From positions 41,737-105,736 of the forward strand of contig DASUWU010000193.1 in the NCBI GenBank assembly GCA_036378315.1: a stretch of DNA of 64,000 bases. The letters run 5' to 3'. The position numbers and the translations under genes were made by a program. Position 1 is the first letter of the stretch, and each line of letters starts with the position of its first letter. Positions 7,793 to 16,593 of this stretch are shown piece after piece. The stretch is from CALAED01 sp036378315 (lineage in GTDB: Bacteria; Actinomycetota; Actinomycetes; Streptosporangiales; Streptosporangiaceae). The notes beneath the pieces are model-generated. The model saw nothing but the letters and a program-made list of their open reading frames with translations, made no database searches and was not told the DNA's origin.

Positions 7793-10759
7793 GTGCGTAC
7801 ACTCGTGGAGGGAAACCCGGAGTCCGCTCGCGCCATGCAGCCCTCTACTACAGATGGTAATCGGGCGAAATCCGGTCGTAATTATCGGCGCTTGGGTCTA
7901 CGTAACTGGCGAGTAGCGGTTCGGCTGCTCGCACTTATCGCGATTCCCACCGTCGTGGCGGCTTTGCTGGCCGGACTGCGGGTCTCCGCGGCCATGGACA
8001 ATGCCAACGCCGACCAACGTCTCGAGAAGCTCTCCGACCTGGCCGCCAAAACGAATGCCATGGTCCATAAGGTCGAGGCGGAACGAGATCTGACGGCCGC
8101 ATACGCGGCTACCAACGCCGATCCGAAAAAGCGCCCCGAAAGCGCCCGCGCCGCCCTGCGGCAGGCGCAACAGGACGTCGACGAGGCGGCGCAGGCGGTG
8201 CAGACCACACTGCCCGGCATCGACTCGTCCTATCCCGATGCCGTACGCCTGCGGGCGCGGAACATCGAGAACTTCATCAACCAGCTCCCGGCGCTGCGCC
8301 AGATCACCACAGAGACGCTGCTGCCGCCAGAGGCGGGCGTTGAGAAGTACTCGGACGCCATCGACACCCTGCTCGACCTCAACGACGACGTGGTCGGCGG
8401 CACCTCCGACCAGACGCTGCTCGCCACCGCGCGCGCCGAGGCCGCGCTCGCCCGGTTGAAGGATCAGGCCAGCCTGGAAGGGGCGATCCTGCACGCCGTG
8501 CTGCTCAAGGGCTCGTTCGAGCCCACCGAGCTGGACGCGCTGCAGTCAGCCAGGGCCGAGCGCGAGGCCCAGCTCCTGGCTTTCCGTACCGTCGCCACCC
8601 TCCAGCAGCGCCAGGCGTTCGACGACACCGTGAGCGGACCCGAGATCGACCGCGGCGAGGCGATGCGGGTCGAGGCCATCTCGAGCGCGACCGGGTCGCC
8701 CACCCTGTCGACCCGCCCGCTCGGCGTCCGCGACGCCAGTACGTGGAGCGGTTACACCACGGCGACGATCGACAAGATGCGCACGGCGGAGCAGCAGGTC
8801 CTCGGACAGGTCATCGACCGCGCCGACGTGCTCAAGAAGAACGCCAGGCGGGCCGCCGTCATCGACGCCGCACTGCTGTGCGTGGTCATCATCCTCGTCC
8901 TCGCCATCACCTTGGTCGTGGCCCAGTCGCTGGTCAGGCCGCTGCGGCGGCTGCGGGCCGGCGCGCTCGACATCGCCGGCAACCGGCTGCCAGGCCTGGT
9001 GGACCGGCTGCGCGATCCGGAGGCGGCCGCGGCCGGCATCCATGTGGCGCCGATCGACGTCGATTCCACCGACGAGATCGGTGAGGTCGCCCGCGCCTTC
9101 GACGAGGTGCACCGCGAGGCGGTCCGGCTGGCCTCCAACGAGGCCCTGCTGCGCGGAAACATCAACGCGATGTTCGTGAACCTCTCGCGGCGCAGCCAGT
9201 CGCTCATCGAGCGCCAGCTGCGGCTGATCGAAGACCTCGAGCAGGGCGAGCAGGACGAGGACCGGCTGGGCAACCTGTTCAAGCTGGACCACCTCGCCAC
9301 CCGCATGCGCCGCAACTCAGAGAACCTGCTGGTGCTCGGCGGCCAGGAGCAGGTCCGGCGGTGGAACCAGCCGGTGCCGCTCATCGACATCGTGCGCGCC
9401 TCGCTGTCGGAGGTCGAGCAGTACGAGCGGGTCGGCCTGCGCGTCCAGGGCGACGTATCGGTCATCGGCCCGGTGGTCAACGACCTCGTCCACCTCGTGG
9501 CCGAGCTCGTGGAGAACGCGACCGTCTTCTCCCCGGAACACACCAGGGTGACCGTGTCCGGCCACCTGCTGAGCGGTGGCGGCGCGATGCTGCAGATCAC
9601 CGACAACGGCGTCGGCATGGCGCCGGACGAGCTCGAGGCGGTCAACTGGCGGCTGGCCAACCCGCCGATCATCGACGCGTCCGCCGCTCGCCGCATGGGC
9701 CTGTTCGTCGTCGGCCGGCTGGCCGCGCGCAACGGCATCCGGGTCGAGCTGCGCTCCGCCCTGTCGGGCGGGCTCACCGCGTTCGTGCTGATGCCGGCGC
9801 GGATCATCGTGCAGGGCGGCGACCGGGGCACCGGGTTCACTCCGCGGCGGTTCGAGGTCGCCGACTCGCCAAACCACCCGGTGCACGCCGCGGCCGGCGC
9901 GCTCGACTCCGGCGGCTGGGGACGGCACGGCGCCGTCACCGACCCGATGCCGGCCATCCGCGAGACGGGACCGCAGCGTGGCTTCGACGGCACCGGGCCG
10001 CAGCCGGTCCTGCCGGACCGCGGGACATGGCAGCCGGCCGCGTCCTTCCAGGACCCAGACGCGGGTCCCGCGCACGCGGGACCGCGCCACGCCGGGCCGG
10101 GGCCGGCCGCCGGGCACGGCACCCCGGCGCAGGGAACGCCGGCGCTCGGCACGCCGATGCACGGCATGCCGGCGCTCGGCGGCGCGGCGCGCAGGGACCC
10201 GCCCAGGAACGGGACGCCGGAGCGGCCCGGCCTGTCCGCGGGCGCCGACCAACCGGCGGGCTTCGACCGGCAGTACGACGGCCAGCAGTACGACAACCAG
10301 CAGTACGAACAGCATGACGGGTATGCCGCGTCGTCGAGCCCCGGCGGGGCGGGCGGCACCTGGGAGCGCGTCGAATCCACCGGACCGATCAGGCGAGAGG
10401 AGCGATTGCCCATCTTTGACGCGATTGAGTCGGAGTGGTTCCAGCGCAGATCTCCCGGGTCCGGGGCGTCCGCATCGTCCGCGTCCAGTCCAGCGCCCGC
10501 CTGGAGGTCGCCGGGAGACGAGGGCTGGCGGGTCGCGGAGGCGACGATGCGGGCGCCCAAGGCCGCCGGCCGCACCGCCTCCGGACTGCCGAAGCGCGTA
10601 CCGGGCAAGAACCGGCTGCCGGGATCAGTGACCACCTCCGGTCCGGTGGCTCCGCCCAAGTCCGCCGAGGCCATGCGGGCCCGCTTCGCGAGCTTCCAGC
10701 AGGGGATCAACCAAGGCCGGGCCTCGGCACGGCCGGACGACAATGGTGATAACGGATGA
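7793..10759 (+). CDS. cvnA: Conservon membrane sensor, histidine-kinase-like (CvnA type)
   Basis: A 988-residue protein. The first membrane helix is near residues 42-63, followed by an extracytoplasmic nitrate/nitrite-sensing-type (NIT) region to about residue 345, a second helix near 355-378, a HAMP-like linker, then an ATPase domain with N-box ELVENATVF, G1 ITDNGVGM and G2 GLFVVGRLAA. The tail of about 330 residues is Pro/Gly-rich with repeats such as GTPALGTP and QYDGQQYDNQQY. It is followed by cvnB, cvnC and cvnD, the diagnostic conservon order. In Streptomyces, CvnA scaffolds the other three at the membrane. The start is uncertain: GTG 7793 has GGAGGT only 2 bases away and GGGAGG 12 bases away. 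Confidence 0.93.
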   Translation: MRTLVEGNPESARAMQPSTTDGNRAKSGRNYRRLGLRNWRVAVRLLALIAIPTVVAALLAGLRVSAAMDNANADQRLEKLSDLAAKTNAMVHKVEAERDLTAAYAATNADPKKRPESARAALRQAQQDVDEAAQAVQTTLPGIDSSYPDAVRLRARNIENFINQLPALRQITTETLLPPEAGVEKYSDAIDTLLDLNDDVVGGTSDQTLLATARAEAALARLKDQASLEGAILHAVLLKGSFEPTELDALQSARAEREAQLLAFRTVATLQQRQAFDDTVSGPEIDRGEAMRVEAISSATGSPTLSTRPLGVRDASTWSGYTTATIDKMRTAEQQVLGQVIDRADVLKKNARRAAVIDAALLCVVIILVLAITLVVAQSLVRPLRRLRAGALDIAGNRLPGLVDRLRDPEAAAAGIHVAPIDVDSTDEIGEVARAFDEVHREAVRLASNEALLRGNINAMFVNLSRRSQSLIERQLRLIEDLEQGEQDEDRLGNLFKLDHLATRMRRNSENLLVLGGQEQVRRWNQPVPLIDIVRASLSEVEQYERVGLRVQGDVSVIGPVVNDLVHLVAELVENATVFSPEHTRVTVSGHLLSGGGAMLQITDNGVGMAPDELEAVNWRLANPPIIDASAARRMGLFVVGRLAARNGIRVELRSALSGGLTAFVLMPARIIVQGGDRGTGFTPRRFEVADSPNHPVHAAAGALDSGGWGRHGAVTDPMPAIRETGPQRGFDGTGPQPVLPDRGTWQPAASFQDPDAGPAHAGPRHAGPGPAAGHGTPAQGTPALGTPMHGMPALGGAARRDPPRNGTPERPGLSAGADQPAGFDRQYDGQQYDNQQYEQHDGYAASSSPGGAGGTWERVESTGPIRREERLPIFDAIESEWFQRRSPGSGASASSASSPAPAWRSPGDEGWRVAEATMRAPKAAGRTASGLPKRVPGKNRLPGSVTTSGPVAPPKSAEAMRARFASFQQGINQGRASARPDDNGDNG

Positions 10760-10788
10760 TCCGGGGTTCTCGAAGAACAGGAGACGGT

Positions 10789-11205
10789 GTGAGTCAGCCG
10801 AGCGGACAAGACCTGAGCTTCCTGGTGACGAATTTCGTCAACCAGGTGCCGAAGGTCGCGCACTCGGTCGTGGTGTCCTCCGACGGGCTGCCGCTGGCGT
10901 TCTCGGAGGGTTTCCCGGCGGAGCGGGCGGACCAGCTCGCCGCCATCGCGTCGGGGCTGACGAGCCTGACCCATGGTGCGGCCCGGATCTTCGAGGCCGG
11001 CGGGGTCGCCCAGACGGTCGTCGAGATGGAGCGCGGACTGCTGTTCGTGATGGCCATCCGCAACGGATCGGTGCTGGCCGTGCTCGCCGCACCGGACTGC
11101 GACATGGGCTTGGTGGCCTACGAGATGACCCTCCTGGTGGAGCGCGTCGGCCGGGTGCTGACCCCGGCGCTGCGTACCGAGCTGGGGGCGGGACCACCCC
11201 GGTAA
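10789..11205 (+). CDS. cvnB: Roadblock/LC7 domain protein (CvnB)
   Basis: A 138-residue roadblock/LC7 protein; blocks FLVTNFVNQVPKVAHSVVVS, DGLPLAFSEGF and LTHGAARIFEAGG are typical of conservon CvnB proteins, which act with the GTPase CvnD. GTG at 10789 is chosen since AGGAGA lies 5 bases upstream and family members begin at this point; an in-frame ATG at 10756 would overlap the cvnA stop but lacks a ribosome site. It is the second gene of the operon. Confidence 0.93.
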   Translation: MSQPSGQDLSFLVTNFVNQVPKVAHSVVVSSDGLPLAFSEGFPAERADQLAAIASGLTSLTHGAARIFEAGGVAQTVVEMERGLLFVMAIRNGSVLAVLAAPDCDMGLVAYEMTLLVERVGRVLTPALRTELGAGPPR

Positions 11206-11256
11206 TCCCGGGTCAGGAGCGGTGCATCGGGGGGGAGAAGGTCGTGGGAGGGGACC

Positions 11257-11658
11257 GTGGTCGATGAGGAAAGGCACAACCAGCTAGCCGGCCTGCCGGC
11301 GCAGCGTTCGGGCGGCGAGGCGAGCTCGCTGGTACGCCCCTACGCGGTGACCGGCGGCCGGACGCGCCCGCGCATGGAGCTGGCTGTCGAGGCGCTCGTG
11401 GCGATCGCCCCGTACCCGCCGCGAGACGTGACCACCCTTACTCCCGAGTATCAGGCGATCATGGATTTGGCCCGCGGTTGGCGGTCGGTGGCGGAGATCT
11501 CCGCGCTCCTGCGCCTCCCCCTGGGGGTGGCGCGGGTGCTCATCGCCGACATGGCGCACGAAGGACTCCTGCGCCTGAGCCAGCCCGCCGCGGCCGAGGG
11601 ACAGCAGCCCGACGTACGCCTGCTGGAAAGGGTGCTCAGTGGACTTCGCAAGCTCTAA
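11257..11658 (+). CDS. cvnC: DUF742 protein (CvnC)
   Basis: A 133-residue DUF742 protein. The family marks are SSLVRPYAVTGGRTRP near residue 24, a mid-region helical section (ALLRLPLGVARVLIADMAHE), and the C-terminal PDVRLLERVLSGLRKL. The middle looks like a winged-helix fold. GTG at 11257 follows GGAGGGGA by 2-3 bases. It overlaps the start of cvnD by 20 bases. It is part of the conservon signalling complex. Confidence 0.93.
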   Translation: MVDEERHNQLAGLPAQRSGGEASSLVRPYAVTGGRTRPRMELAVEALVAIAPYPPRDVTTLTPEYQAIMDLARGWRSVAEISALLRLPLGVARVLIADMAHEGLLRLSQPAAAEGQQPDVRLLERVLSGLRKL

Positions 11659-12271
11659 CCCGGCGACGTCGCCGGCTATGACGTCCGTCAAGATCATCGT
11701 GGGCGGGGGCTTCGGTGTCGGTAAAACCACTTTCGTGAGTTCGGTTTCGGAGATCATGCCGCTCACCACGGAGGCGGTGATGACGGCGGCCAGCGCGGGG
11801 GTGGATGACCTGTCCGCCGTACCCGACAAGACGACCACGACGGTGGCGATGGACTTCGGCAGGGTCACCCTCGACAGCGACCTGATCCTCTACCTGTTCG
11901 GGACGCCGGGGCAGCACCGCTTCTGGTTCATGTGGGACGACCTCGTCAAGGGCGCGATCGGCGCGGTCGTGCTCGTCGACACCAGGCGGCTGGCCGACTC
12001 CTTCCCCGCCGTCGACTACTTCGAGTCCTCGAGCGTGCCGTTCGTCGTGGCGGTCAACGGCTTTTACGGGCATTTCCCGCACGCCGTTGAGGAGGTGCGC
12101 GAGGCGCTCACGGTCAGCCCGCACGTCCCCGTCCTGCAGGTCGACGCGCGCAGCCGCGAGTCGACCAAGGCCACCTTGATCAACCTTGTCGAGCACGCCA
12201 TGGCCATGCACACGGGCGTGCTGCGCACCGGCTCGCCGCCGGGCGTGGCATCGCCGCAGCCGCGATACTGA
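11639..12271 (+). CDS. cvnD: Small GTPase of the conservon (CvnD)
   Basis: A 210-residue Ras/MglA-like GTPase. The P-loop is GGGFGVGKTTF near residue 22, the G2 Thr lies in the KTTTTVAMDFG region, G3 is LFGTPGQHRF (D-x-x-G replaced by T-P-G-Q, normal for CvnD), and the guanine-specificity loop is VAVNGF rather than NKxD. These are features of conservon GTPases. GTG 11639 overlaps cvnC by 20 bases. Last gene of the operon; a strong hairpin follows at 12280-12316. Confidence 0.92.
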   Translation: MDFASSNPATSPAMTSVKIIVGGGFGVGKTTFVSSVSEIMPLTTEAVMTAASAGVDDLSAVPDKTTTTVAMDFGRVTLDSDLILYLFGTPGQHRFWFMWDDLVKGAIGAVVLVDTRRLADSFPAVDYFESSSVPFVVAVNGFYGHFPHAVEEVREALTVSPHVPVLQVDARSRESTKATLINLVEHAMAMHTGVLRTGSPPGVASPQPRY

Positions 12272-12279
12272 CCCTCCAC

Positions 12280-12316
12280 GGCAACGGCCGGTACCTGACC
12301 GGTACCGGCCGTTGCC
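12280..12316. terminator. Bidirectional terminator between cvnD and the STAS gene
   Basis: A perfect 16-bp stem, GGCAACGGCCGGTACC (12280-12295) against its exact reverse complement (12301-12316), with a 5-base loop TGACC. It starts 8 bases after the cvnD stop and lies 31 bases beyond the stop of the convergent STAS gene, so it should serve both. Confidence 0.78.
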
Positions 12317-12347
12317 AATGGCCTATGGCCTTCTCGTGCCTGCCGGG

Positions 12348-12716
12348 CTACGGCGTCACCTCCGATGACGCCGGGGTGCGCGGGGCGGTGGCCTCGGCGA
12401 CCGTCTCGTACACGTCGAGCCGGCCGGTCAGGCCGGTGATCTCCAGGGTGCGGCGAACGATGGGACGCGGGGCGACGAGGCCGAGGCTGCCGCCGGCCGC
12501 CGTCACGGCCTTGTGGCAGGTGACGATGACGGACAGGCCCTGGGAATCCATGAACTCCAGTTCGGTCAGGTCGAGGATGATGCGCTCCCCGTAGAACTGC
12601 CGTGCCTTGCGAAGGTCGTCGCGCAGGTCGTCGACAGTGGCGATATCCAGCTCACCCTTGAGCCGGAGGACGGCATGACCGCCGACCTCCTGGGTGGTCA
12701 ACTGCAGGTGTTGCAC
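12348..12716 (-). CDS. STAS-domain anti-sigma factor antagonist
   Basis: A 122-residue STAS domain protein of the SpoIIAA/RsbV/BldG type. Family blocks are LKGELDIATVDDLRDDL, IILDLTELEFMDSQGLSVIV with Ser as the usual phospho-acceptor, and the C-terminal LEITGLTGRLDVYET. It likely binds an anti-sigma kinase and releases a sigma factor when dephosphorylated; the partner is not adjacent. GTG at 12716 is chosen as AGGAGG lies 9 bases upstream; an upstream ATG at 12749 would add 11 residues. It is divergent from the triple-AAA gene and convergent with cvnD. Confidence 0.92.
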   Translation of the reverse strand: MQHLQLTTQEVGGHAVLRLKGELDIATVDDLRDDLRKARQFYGERIILDLTELEFMDSQGLSVIVTCHKAVTAAGGSLGLVAPRPIVRRTLEITGLTGRLDVYETVAEATAPRTPASSEVTP

Positions 12717-12886
12717 CGGGGATTTCCTCCTCCGGATATGAGGCGACACCGCGACCCCGCGGTCTGGATGGGACGCGGCCTATGAACTAACTGTCCCTGA
12801 CGTTGCTCGATCTGCCAATACGCTGCCGTCCGGGCCTCGTTCGCCGGCCGCTCCGTGCCACGTCCGGCTGAGCGGACCGGGATGAA

Positions 12887-12908
12887 CGTGTATTAGACGT
12901 GTATCAGA
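12887..12908 (+). repeat. 11-bp tandem direct repeat before the triple-AAA gene
   Basis: ACGTGTATTAG (12887-12897) is followed immediately by ACGTGTATCAG (12898-12908), 10 of 11 identical, with an 11-base period (one helical turn). It sits 44 bases before the GTG of the AAA gene in a short AT-rich patch, so it is a candidate activator or repressor site. Confidence 0.5.
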
Positions 12909-12951
12909 TGGACGAACCACCGTCGAAATTCGATCCCTGGAGAGATCGCTC

Positions 12952-15900
12952 GTGAGTGCGCCGCGCCTGCCAGAACATCTCGAGCTGCTGCTCACCGATG
13001 AGCCGGTGCTCGACGTGTACGCCCACGGCCCGTGGCGGGTGCCGGACGGCCTGCTCGACGAGGTGCGGGAGCGGGCCATGGCCCTCGAGGCGGACGAGCG
13101 CGCGTTGCCGCTCACCCGCCCGCTGAGCGCCTTCTACTCCGACGACACCTCGGTGACCGGGGCGGAGATGTGGTCGGTGCTGACCTTCCTGCTCGGCGCG
13201 TCGGCGGTACGCGGCGGGTCGCGCGGCGATGTCGACTACGAGCTGCTGAACGGCTTCCTGGCCAAGCCGGAACCGCCTGTACGCGATCCGCTGTCGTGGT
13301 TCAGCCAGGGAGGCCGGTTCCGGCCGCCCGGGCTGTGGCTGGTCGAGCCGGCCGGCACCGACCGGGAGCGGCGCGCCCTGATGTACGACCTGGCGCGCGA
13401 GTGCCTCGACGTCTTCACCGGGATCGAGCCGATCGAAGAGCGCCGCCTGGCGCTGATCGCGTTGCACGACGGACGGGCGGCCGACCCGGAACGGCGCGAG
13501 AAGGATCTCACCGTGCCCGAGGACGAGCTCGAACGGCTGTGGGCCGACGAAGCGTCCGAGGCGGTGCTGGGCGCACTGCCCGAGCTGTCCGGCGTGCTCG
13601 GCTACCTCGAGTGGTGCTGCGCGGGGTTCGTGGCCGCGCACGAGCGGCTGGCCGCCGCCGCGCCCGGCGGTGACCCGCTGGACACCGCGCTGGCCAGGCT
13701 GCTGCTGCAGGCCGAGCTGAAGGAGCTCCCCGCCGAGCTCGCCGTCGCGCTCGGCGCCGGCCGGTACGAGTCGGTGGCCGAACGGCTGCCGGCCGTCCGG
13801 CGGACCTTCCTGGTCGAGGCGTGGGCGGCCGAAATCAGGGCCTGGCTGGCGCGCGGTCTCGTGGCCGGCGAGGCGGACGCCTGCCGGGTGTGGCTGGACA
13901 TGGCGGTCCGGGTGACCGGCGCCGTCCAGGGGCTGCCGGACACGGCGGCCCAGCCGCGGACCAAGGTGCCGGTTCGGGCCTTCCAGGCCGACGTCCGGCG
14001 GCTGTTCCAGGATCGCCGGAGGCGTACGGTCGCCAACCCGTTCGCGGCCAAGCTGGCCGCCGCCGGCGTCGCCGCAGGGGCGGCCGACGCCCCGCCCGGT
14101 CCGCCGGGCGGGGCCGGTCAGGCGGCCGGTCCCGACCCGCCCGAGCGGATCGTCGGGCAGCCGGAGCTGGCCGCCGCGGTAAGGGACGCCCTGCTGGCCG
14201 CGACCGGCACGCACGGCGCCCCCGCACCGGTACGGATGATCGTCGCGGGGCCCGAGGGCACCGGCAAGGGCACCGCGGTCGCCGTGCTCGAGCGGGCGCT
14301 CGTCGCGGCCGGCGTGATCCGCGAGGCGTACTGGATCTCCGACCAGGTGTTCCAGAGCCTGCACGTCAGCGACGCGATCCTGTGGTTCCAGGCGCGGGTG
14401 CGCGAATGCGTCGACGGCAGGATGCTGCTCGTGGTGAACGACCTCGACCGGCTGCTGGGCCACGACAGGTGCGGGCCCGCCGTGGTCGAGGAACTGCGCC
14501 GGCTGCTGGGGCGGCATCGTCGTCTGCACGTCGTCGCGCTGTGCGGCCCGGGCGGCGACGAGCGGATCTTCGACGTCAACCCGGCACTGGCCGGCGAGCT
14601 GCGGGCGGCCCGTACCGCGGAGTTCGGCGAGGAGCACTTCGCCGAGTTGTTCCGCCGCGCCGTCGCCGATCGCGGCGCCGCCGTCGCGGCCGCGGTGGCC
14701 GGGACGGCGGGCGTGCTGCTCGCCCGCACCCCGCCGCTGCTGAACCTGCGGAACGCCAGGCTCGTGGAGTACCTGGCCGACCAGTGCGTCACGGCGGCGC
14801 GGGCAAGGACGGCGGCCGCCGGGGCGGCGGCGGTGGTCACCGCGGCCGAGGTCACCGCGGCGGATCTGCCGCAGCGGCTGACCCTCGGCGGGGCGGCGGG
14901 GATCGACCCCCAGGCGGAGCTCGAGGACTGCGCCGGCATCGAGCCGGTCAAGCGCGAGGTCGGCCTGCTCGTCGCGGAGGCCAAAGCCGCCAGGCTGCGC
15001 CGTGAGGCCGGCATGCCGGTCGCCGCCTGGCCGCGGCACCTCGTCTTCACCGGGAATCCGGGCACCGGCAAGACCATGGTCGCCCGCATCATCGGACGCA
15101 TGCTCGCCGGCATCGGCGCCCTGTCCTCGGGGCATCTCGTCGAGGTGGACCGGTCCGACCTGGTCGGCGAGTACGCCAGCGAGAGCGGTCCCAAGGTGCG
15201 GCGGGCGGTCGAGCGCGCGGTCGGCGGTGTGCTGTGCGTCGCGGACGCGCACACCCTGGCCAGGGCCGACTCGCCGCGCAACGCCGAGGCGATCGAGATG
15301 CTGCTGGCCGCGCTGCGGGCGCACCGCAGCGACCTGATCGTCGTGCTGACCGGGCCGGCCGCCGAGGTCAACGGGTTCCTCAAGGGCGATCCCGAGCTGG
15401 CCGCGTTCTTCCCCAAAATCGTCCGGTTCCCCGACCTGACCGCCGACGACCTGGTGCGGGTCTTCGCGGACAAGGCCGCCGACGCCGGGTTCGCGCTGCG
15501 CGACGGCGTGCTCGGCAAGGTGCGGACGGTGGTGGCTGCGGCGTCCCGCGGGCCGGCGTTCACCAACGCCAGGATGATGGCCGGCCTGCTGGACCGCGCG
15601 GTGGCGATGCAGGCCCGCCGGGTGCTCGAGGACGGCGTGGTCGACGAGGACGAGTCGCTCGACGAGTTGCTGGTCGAGGACATCCCGGACGCGCTCGTCG
15701 CGGGCGGTGCCGTCCAGCCGCCCGACGACCCGATCGCCGAGATCGACCGGCTGATCGGCCTGGATGCCGTCAAGCACGAGGTGAAGCTGCTCGTCGCCGA
15801 GGCGAGGGCGGAGCGGCTGCGCCGCGACGCCGGCATCCCGATCGCCGCCCCGGCGCGGCACATGGTGTTCACCGGCAACCCCGGCACGGCGAAGACGACG

Positions 15901-16581
15901 ATCGCGCGGCTCATCGCCGCCGTCTACGCCAAGCTCGGGCTGCTGTCGTCGGGGCATCTGGTCGAGGTGGGTCGTGCCGACCTCGTCGCCGAGTACGTCG
16001 GCCAGACCGCGCCCAAGGTCAGGGCGGCGGTGGAGCGGGCGCTCGGCGGCGTGCTGTTCATCGACGAGGCGTACGCGCTGACCTCCTCGGACTCCCAGCG
16101 CGACTTCGGGCACGAGGCGATCGCTGAGCTCCTGAAGCTGATGGAGGAGCAACGCGCCGACCTGGTGGTCATCGTCGCCGGGTACGCGCGGGAGATGGCG
16201 CGGTTCCTCGCGTTCAACCCGGGTGTGGCCGCCCGCTTCCCGACCGTGCTGGAGTTCCCCGACTACTCCGACGACGAACTTGTAGCGATATTTGAGTTCA
16301 TGGCGGCAGAAGCCGGTTTCACTCTTGATGTCGGAGTACTCGACGCCGTCCGGAGGCTGCTGCGTGCCGCCCGCCGCGGGCCGTCGTTCGGCAACGCCAG
16401 GCTGATGCGCAACCTGCTCGAACGGTCCATCGCGCGGCAGGCGCAGCGGATCACCTCAGAGACCGACGGCCCCGCCGGCGGCGTGAGCGGCAACGAGGTC
16501 CGCCTGCTGCGGCCGGGGGACCTGCCCGACCGCGAGCCGTCCGACCAGGCGGTCGACGGCCGCTACGGACCGTACATCTAG
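12952..16581 (+). CDS. Three-module AAA+ ATPase, CbbX/SpoVK/EccA related
   Basis: A 1209-residue protein. Residues 1-380 form an unrecognised N-terminal domain. Three AAA+ modules follow. Module 1: Walker A GPEGTGKGT near 433 but a Walker B of VVNDLD. Module 2: intact Walker A GNPGTGKTM near 700, then a Walker B VLCVADAH that lacks the catalytic Glu. Module 3: Walker A GNPGTAKTT near 974 (Ala for Gly) with a complete Walker B LFIDEAYAL near 1034. Modules 2 and 3 share the CbbX pattern (HLVFTGNPGT, SSGHLVEV, VGEY). It likely remodels a protein partner as a ring. GTG 12952 has GGAGAG 7 bases upstream. It is divergent from the STAS gene, and may act in the same regulatory branch; this is inference. 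Confidence 0.85.
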   Translation: MSAPRLPEHLELLLTDEPVLDVYAHGPWRVPDGLLDEVRERAMALEADERALPLTRPLSAFYSDDTSVTGAEMWSVLTFLLGASAVRGGSRGDVDYELLNGFLAKPEPPVRDPLSWFSQGGRFRPPGLWLVEPAGTDRERRALMYDLARECLDVFTGIEPIEERRLALIALHDGRAADPERREKDLTVPEDELERLWADEASEAVLGALPELSGVLGYLEWCCAGFVAAHERLAAAAPGGDPLDTALARLLLQAELKELPAELAVALGAGRYESVAERLPAVRRTFLVEAWAAEIRAWLARGLVAGEADACRVWLDMAVRVTGAVQGLPDTAAQPRTKVPVRAFQADVRRLFQDRRRRTVANPFAAKLAAAGVAAGAADAPPGPPGGAGQAAGPDPPERIVGQPELAAAVRDALLAATGTHGAPAPVRMIVAGPEGTGKGTAVAVLERALVAAGVIREAYWISDQVFQSLHVSDAILWFQARVRECVDGRMLLVVNDLDRLLGHDRCGPAVVEELRRLLGRHRRLHVVALCGPGGDERIFDVNPALAGELRAARTAEFGEEHFAELFRRAVADRGAAVAAAVAGTAGVLLARTPPLLNLRNARLVEYLADQCVTAARARTAAAGAAAVVTAAEVTAADLPQRLTLGGAAGIDPQAELEDCAGIEPVKREVGLLVAEAKAARLRREAGMPVAAWPRHLVFTGNPGTGKTMVARIIGRMLAGIGALSSGHLVEVDRSDLVGEYASESGPKVRRAVERAVGGVLCVADAHTLARADSPRNAEAIEMLLAALRAHRSDLIVVLTGPAAEVNGFLKGDPELAAFFPKIVRFPDLTADDLVRVFADKAADAGFALRDGVLGKVRTVVAAASRGPAFTNARMMAGLLDRAVAMQARRVLEDGVVDEDESLDELLVEDIPDALVAGGAVQPPDDPIAEIDRLIGLDAVKHEVKLLVAEARAERLRRDAGIPIAAPARHMVFTGNPGTAKTTIARLIAAVYAKLGLLSSGHLVEVGRADLVAEYVGQTAPKVRAAVERALGGVLFIDEAYALTSSDSQRDFGHEAIAELLKLMEEQRADLVVIVAGYAREMARFLAFNPGVAARFPTVLEFPDYSDDELVAIFEFMAAEAGFTLDVGVLDAVRRLLRAARRGPSFGNARLMRNLLERSIARQAQRITSETDGPAGGVSGNEVRLLRPGDLPDREPSDQAVDGRYGPYI

Positions 16582-16593
16582 ACCTTGACCAGG

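Noticed and set aside
8752..11277. Very long open frame on the strand opposite cvnA/cvnB
   Set aside because: High GC gives open antisense frames; the product shows no family motif, while the plus strand has the full conservon order.
12904..16152. Long open frame opposite the triple-AAA gene
   Set aside because: Composition is Arg/Gly/Pro/Asp filler; the plus-strand product has complete Walker motifs.
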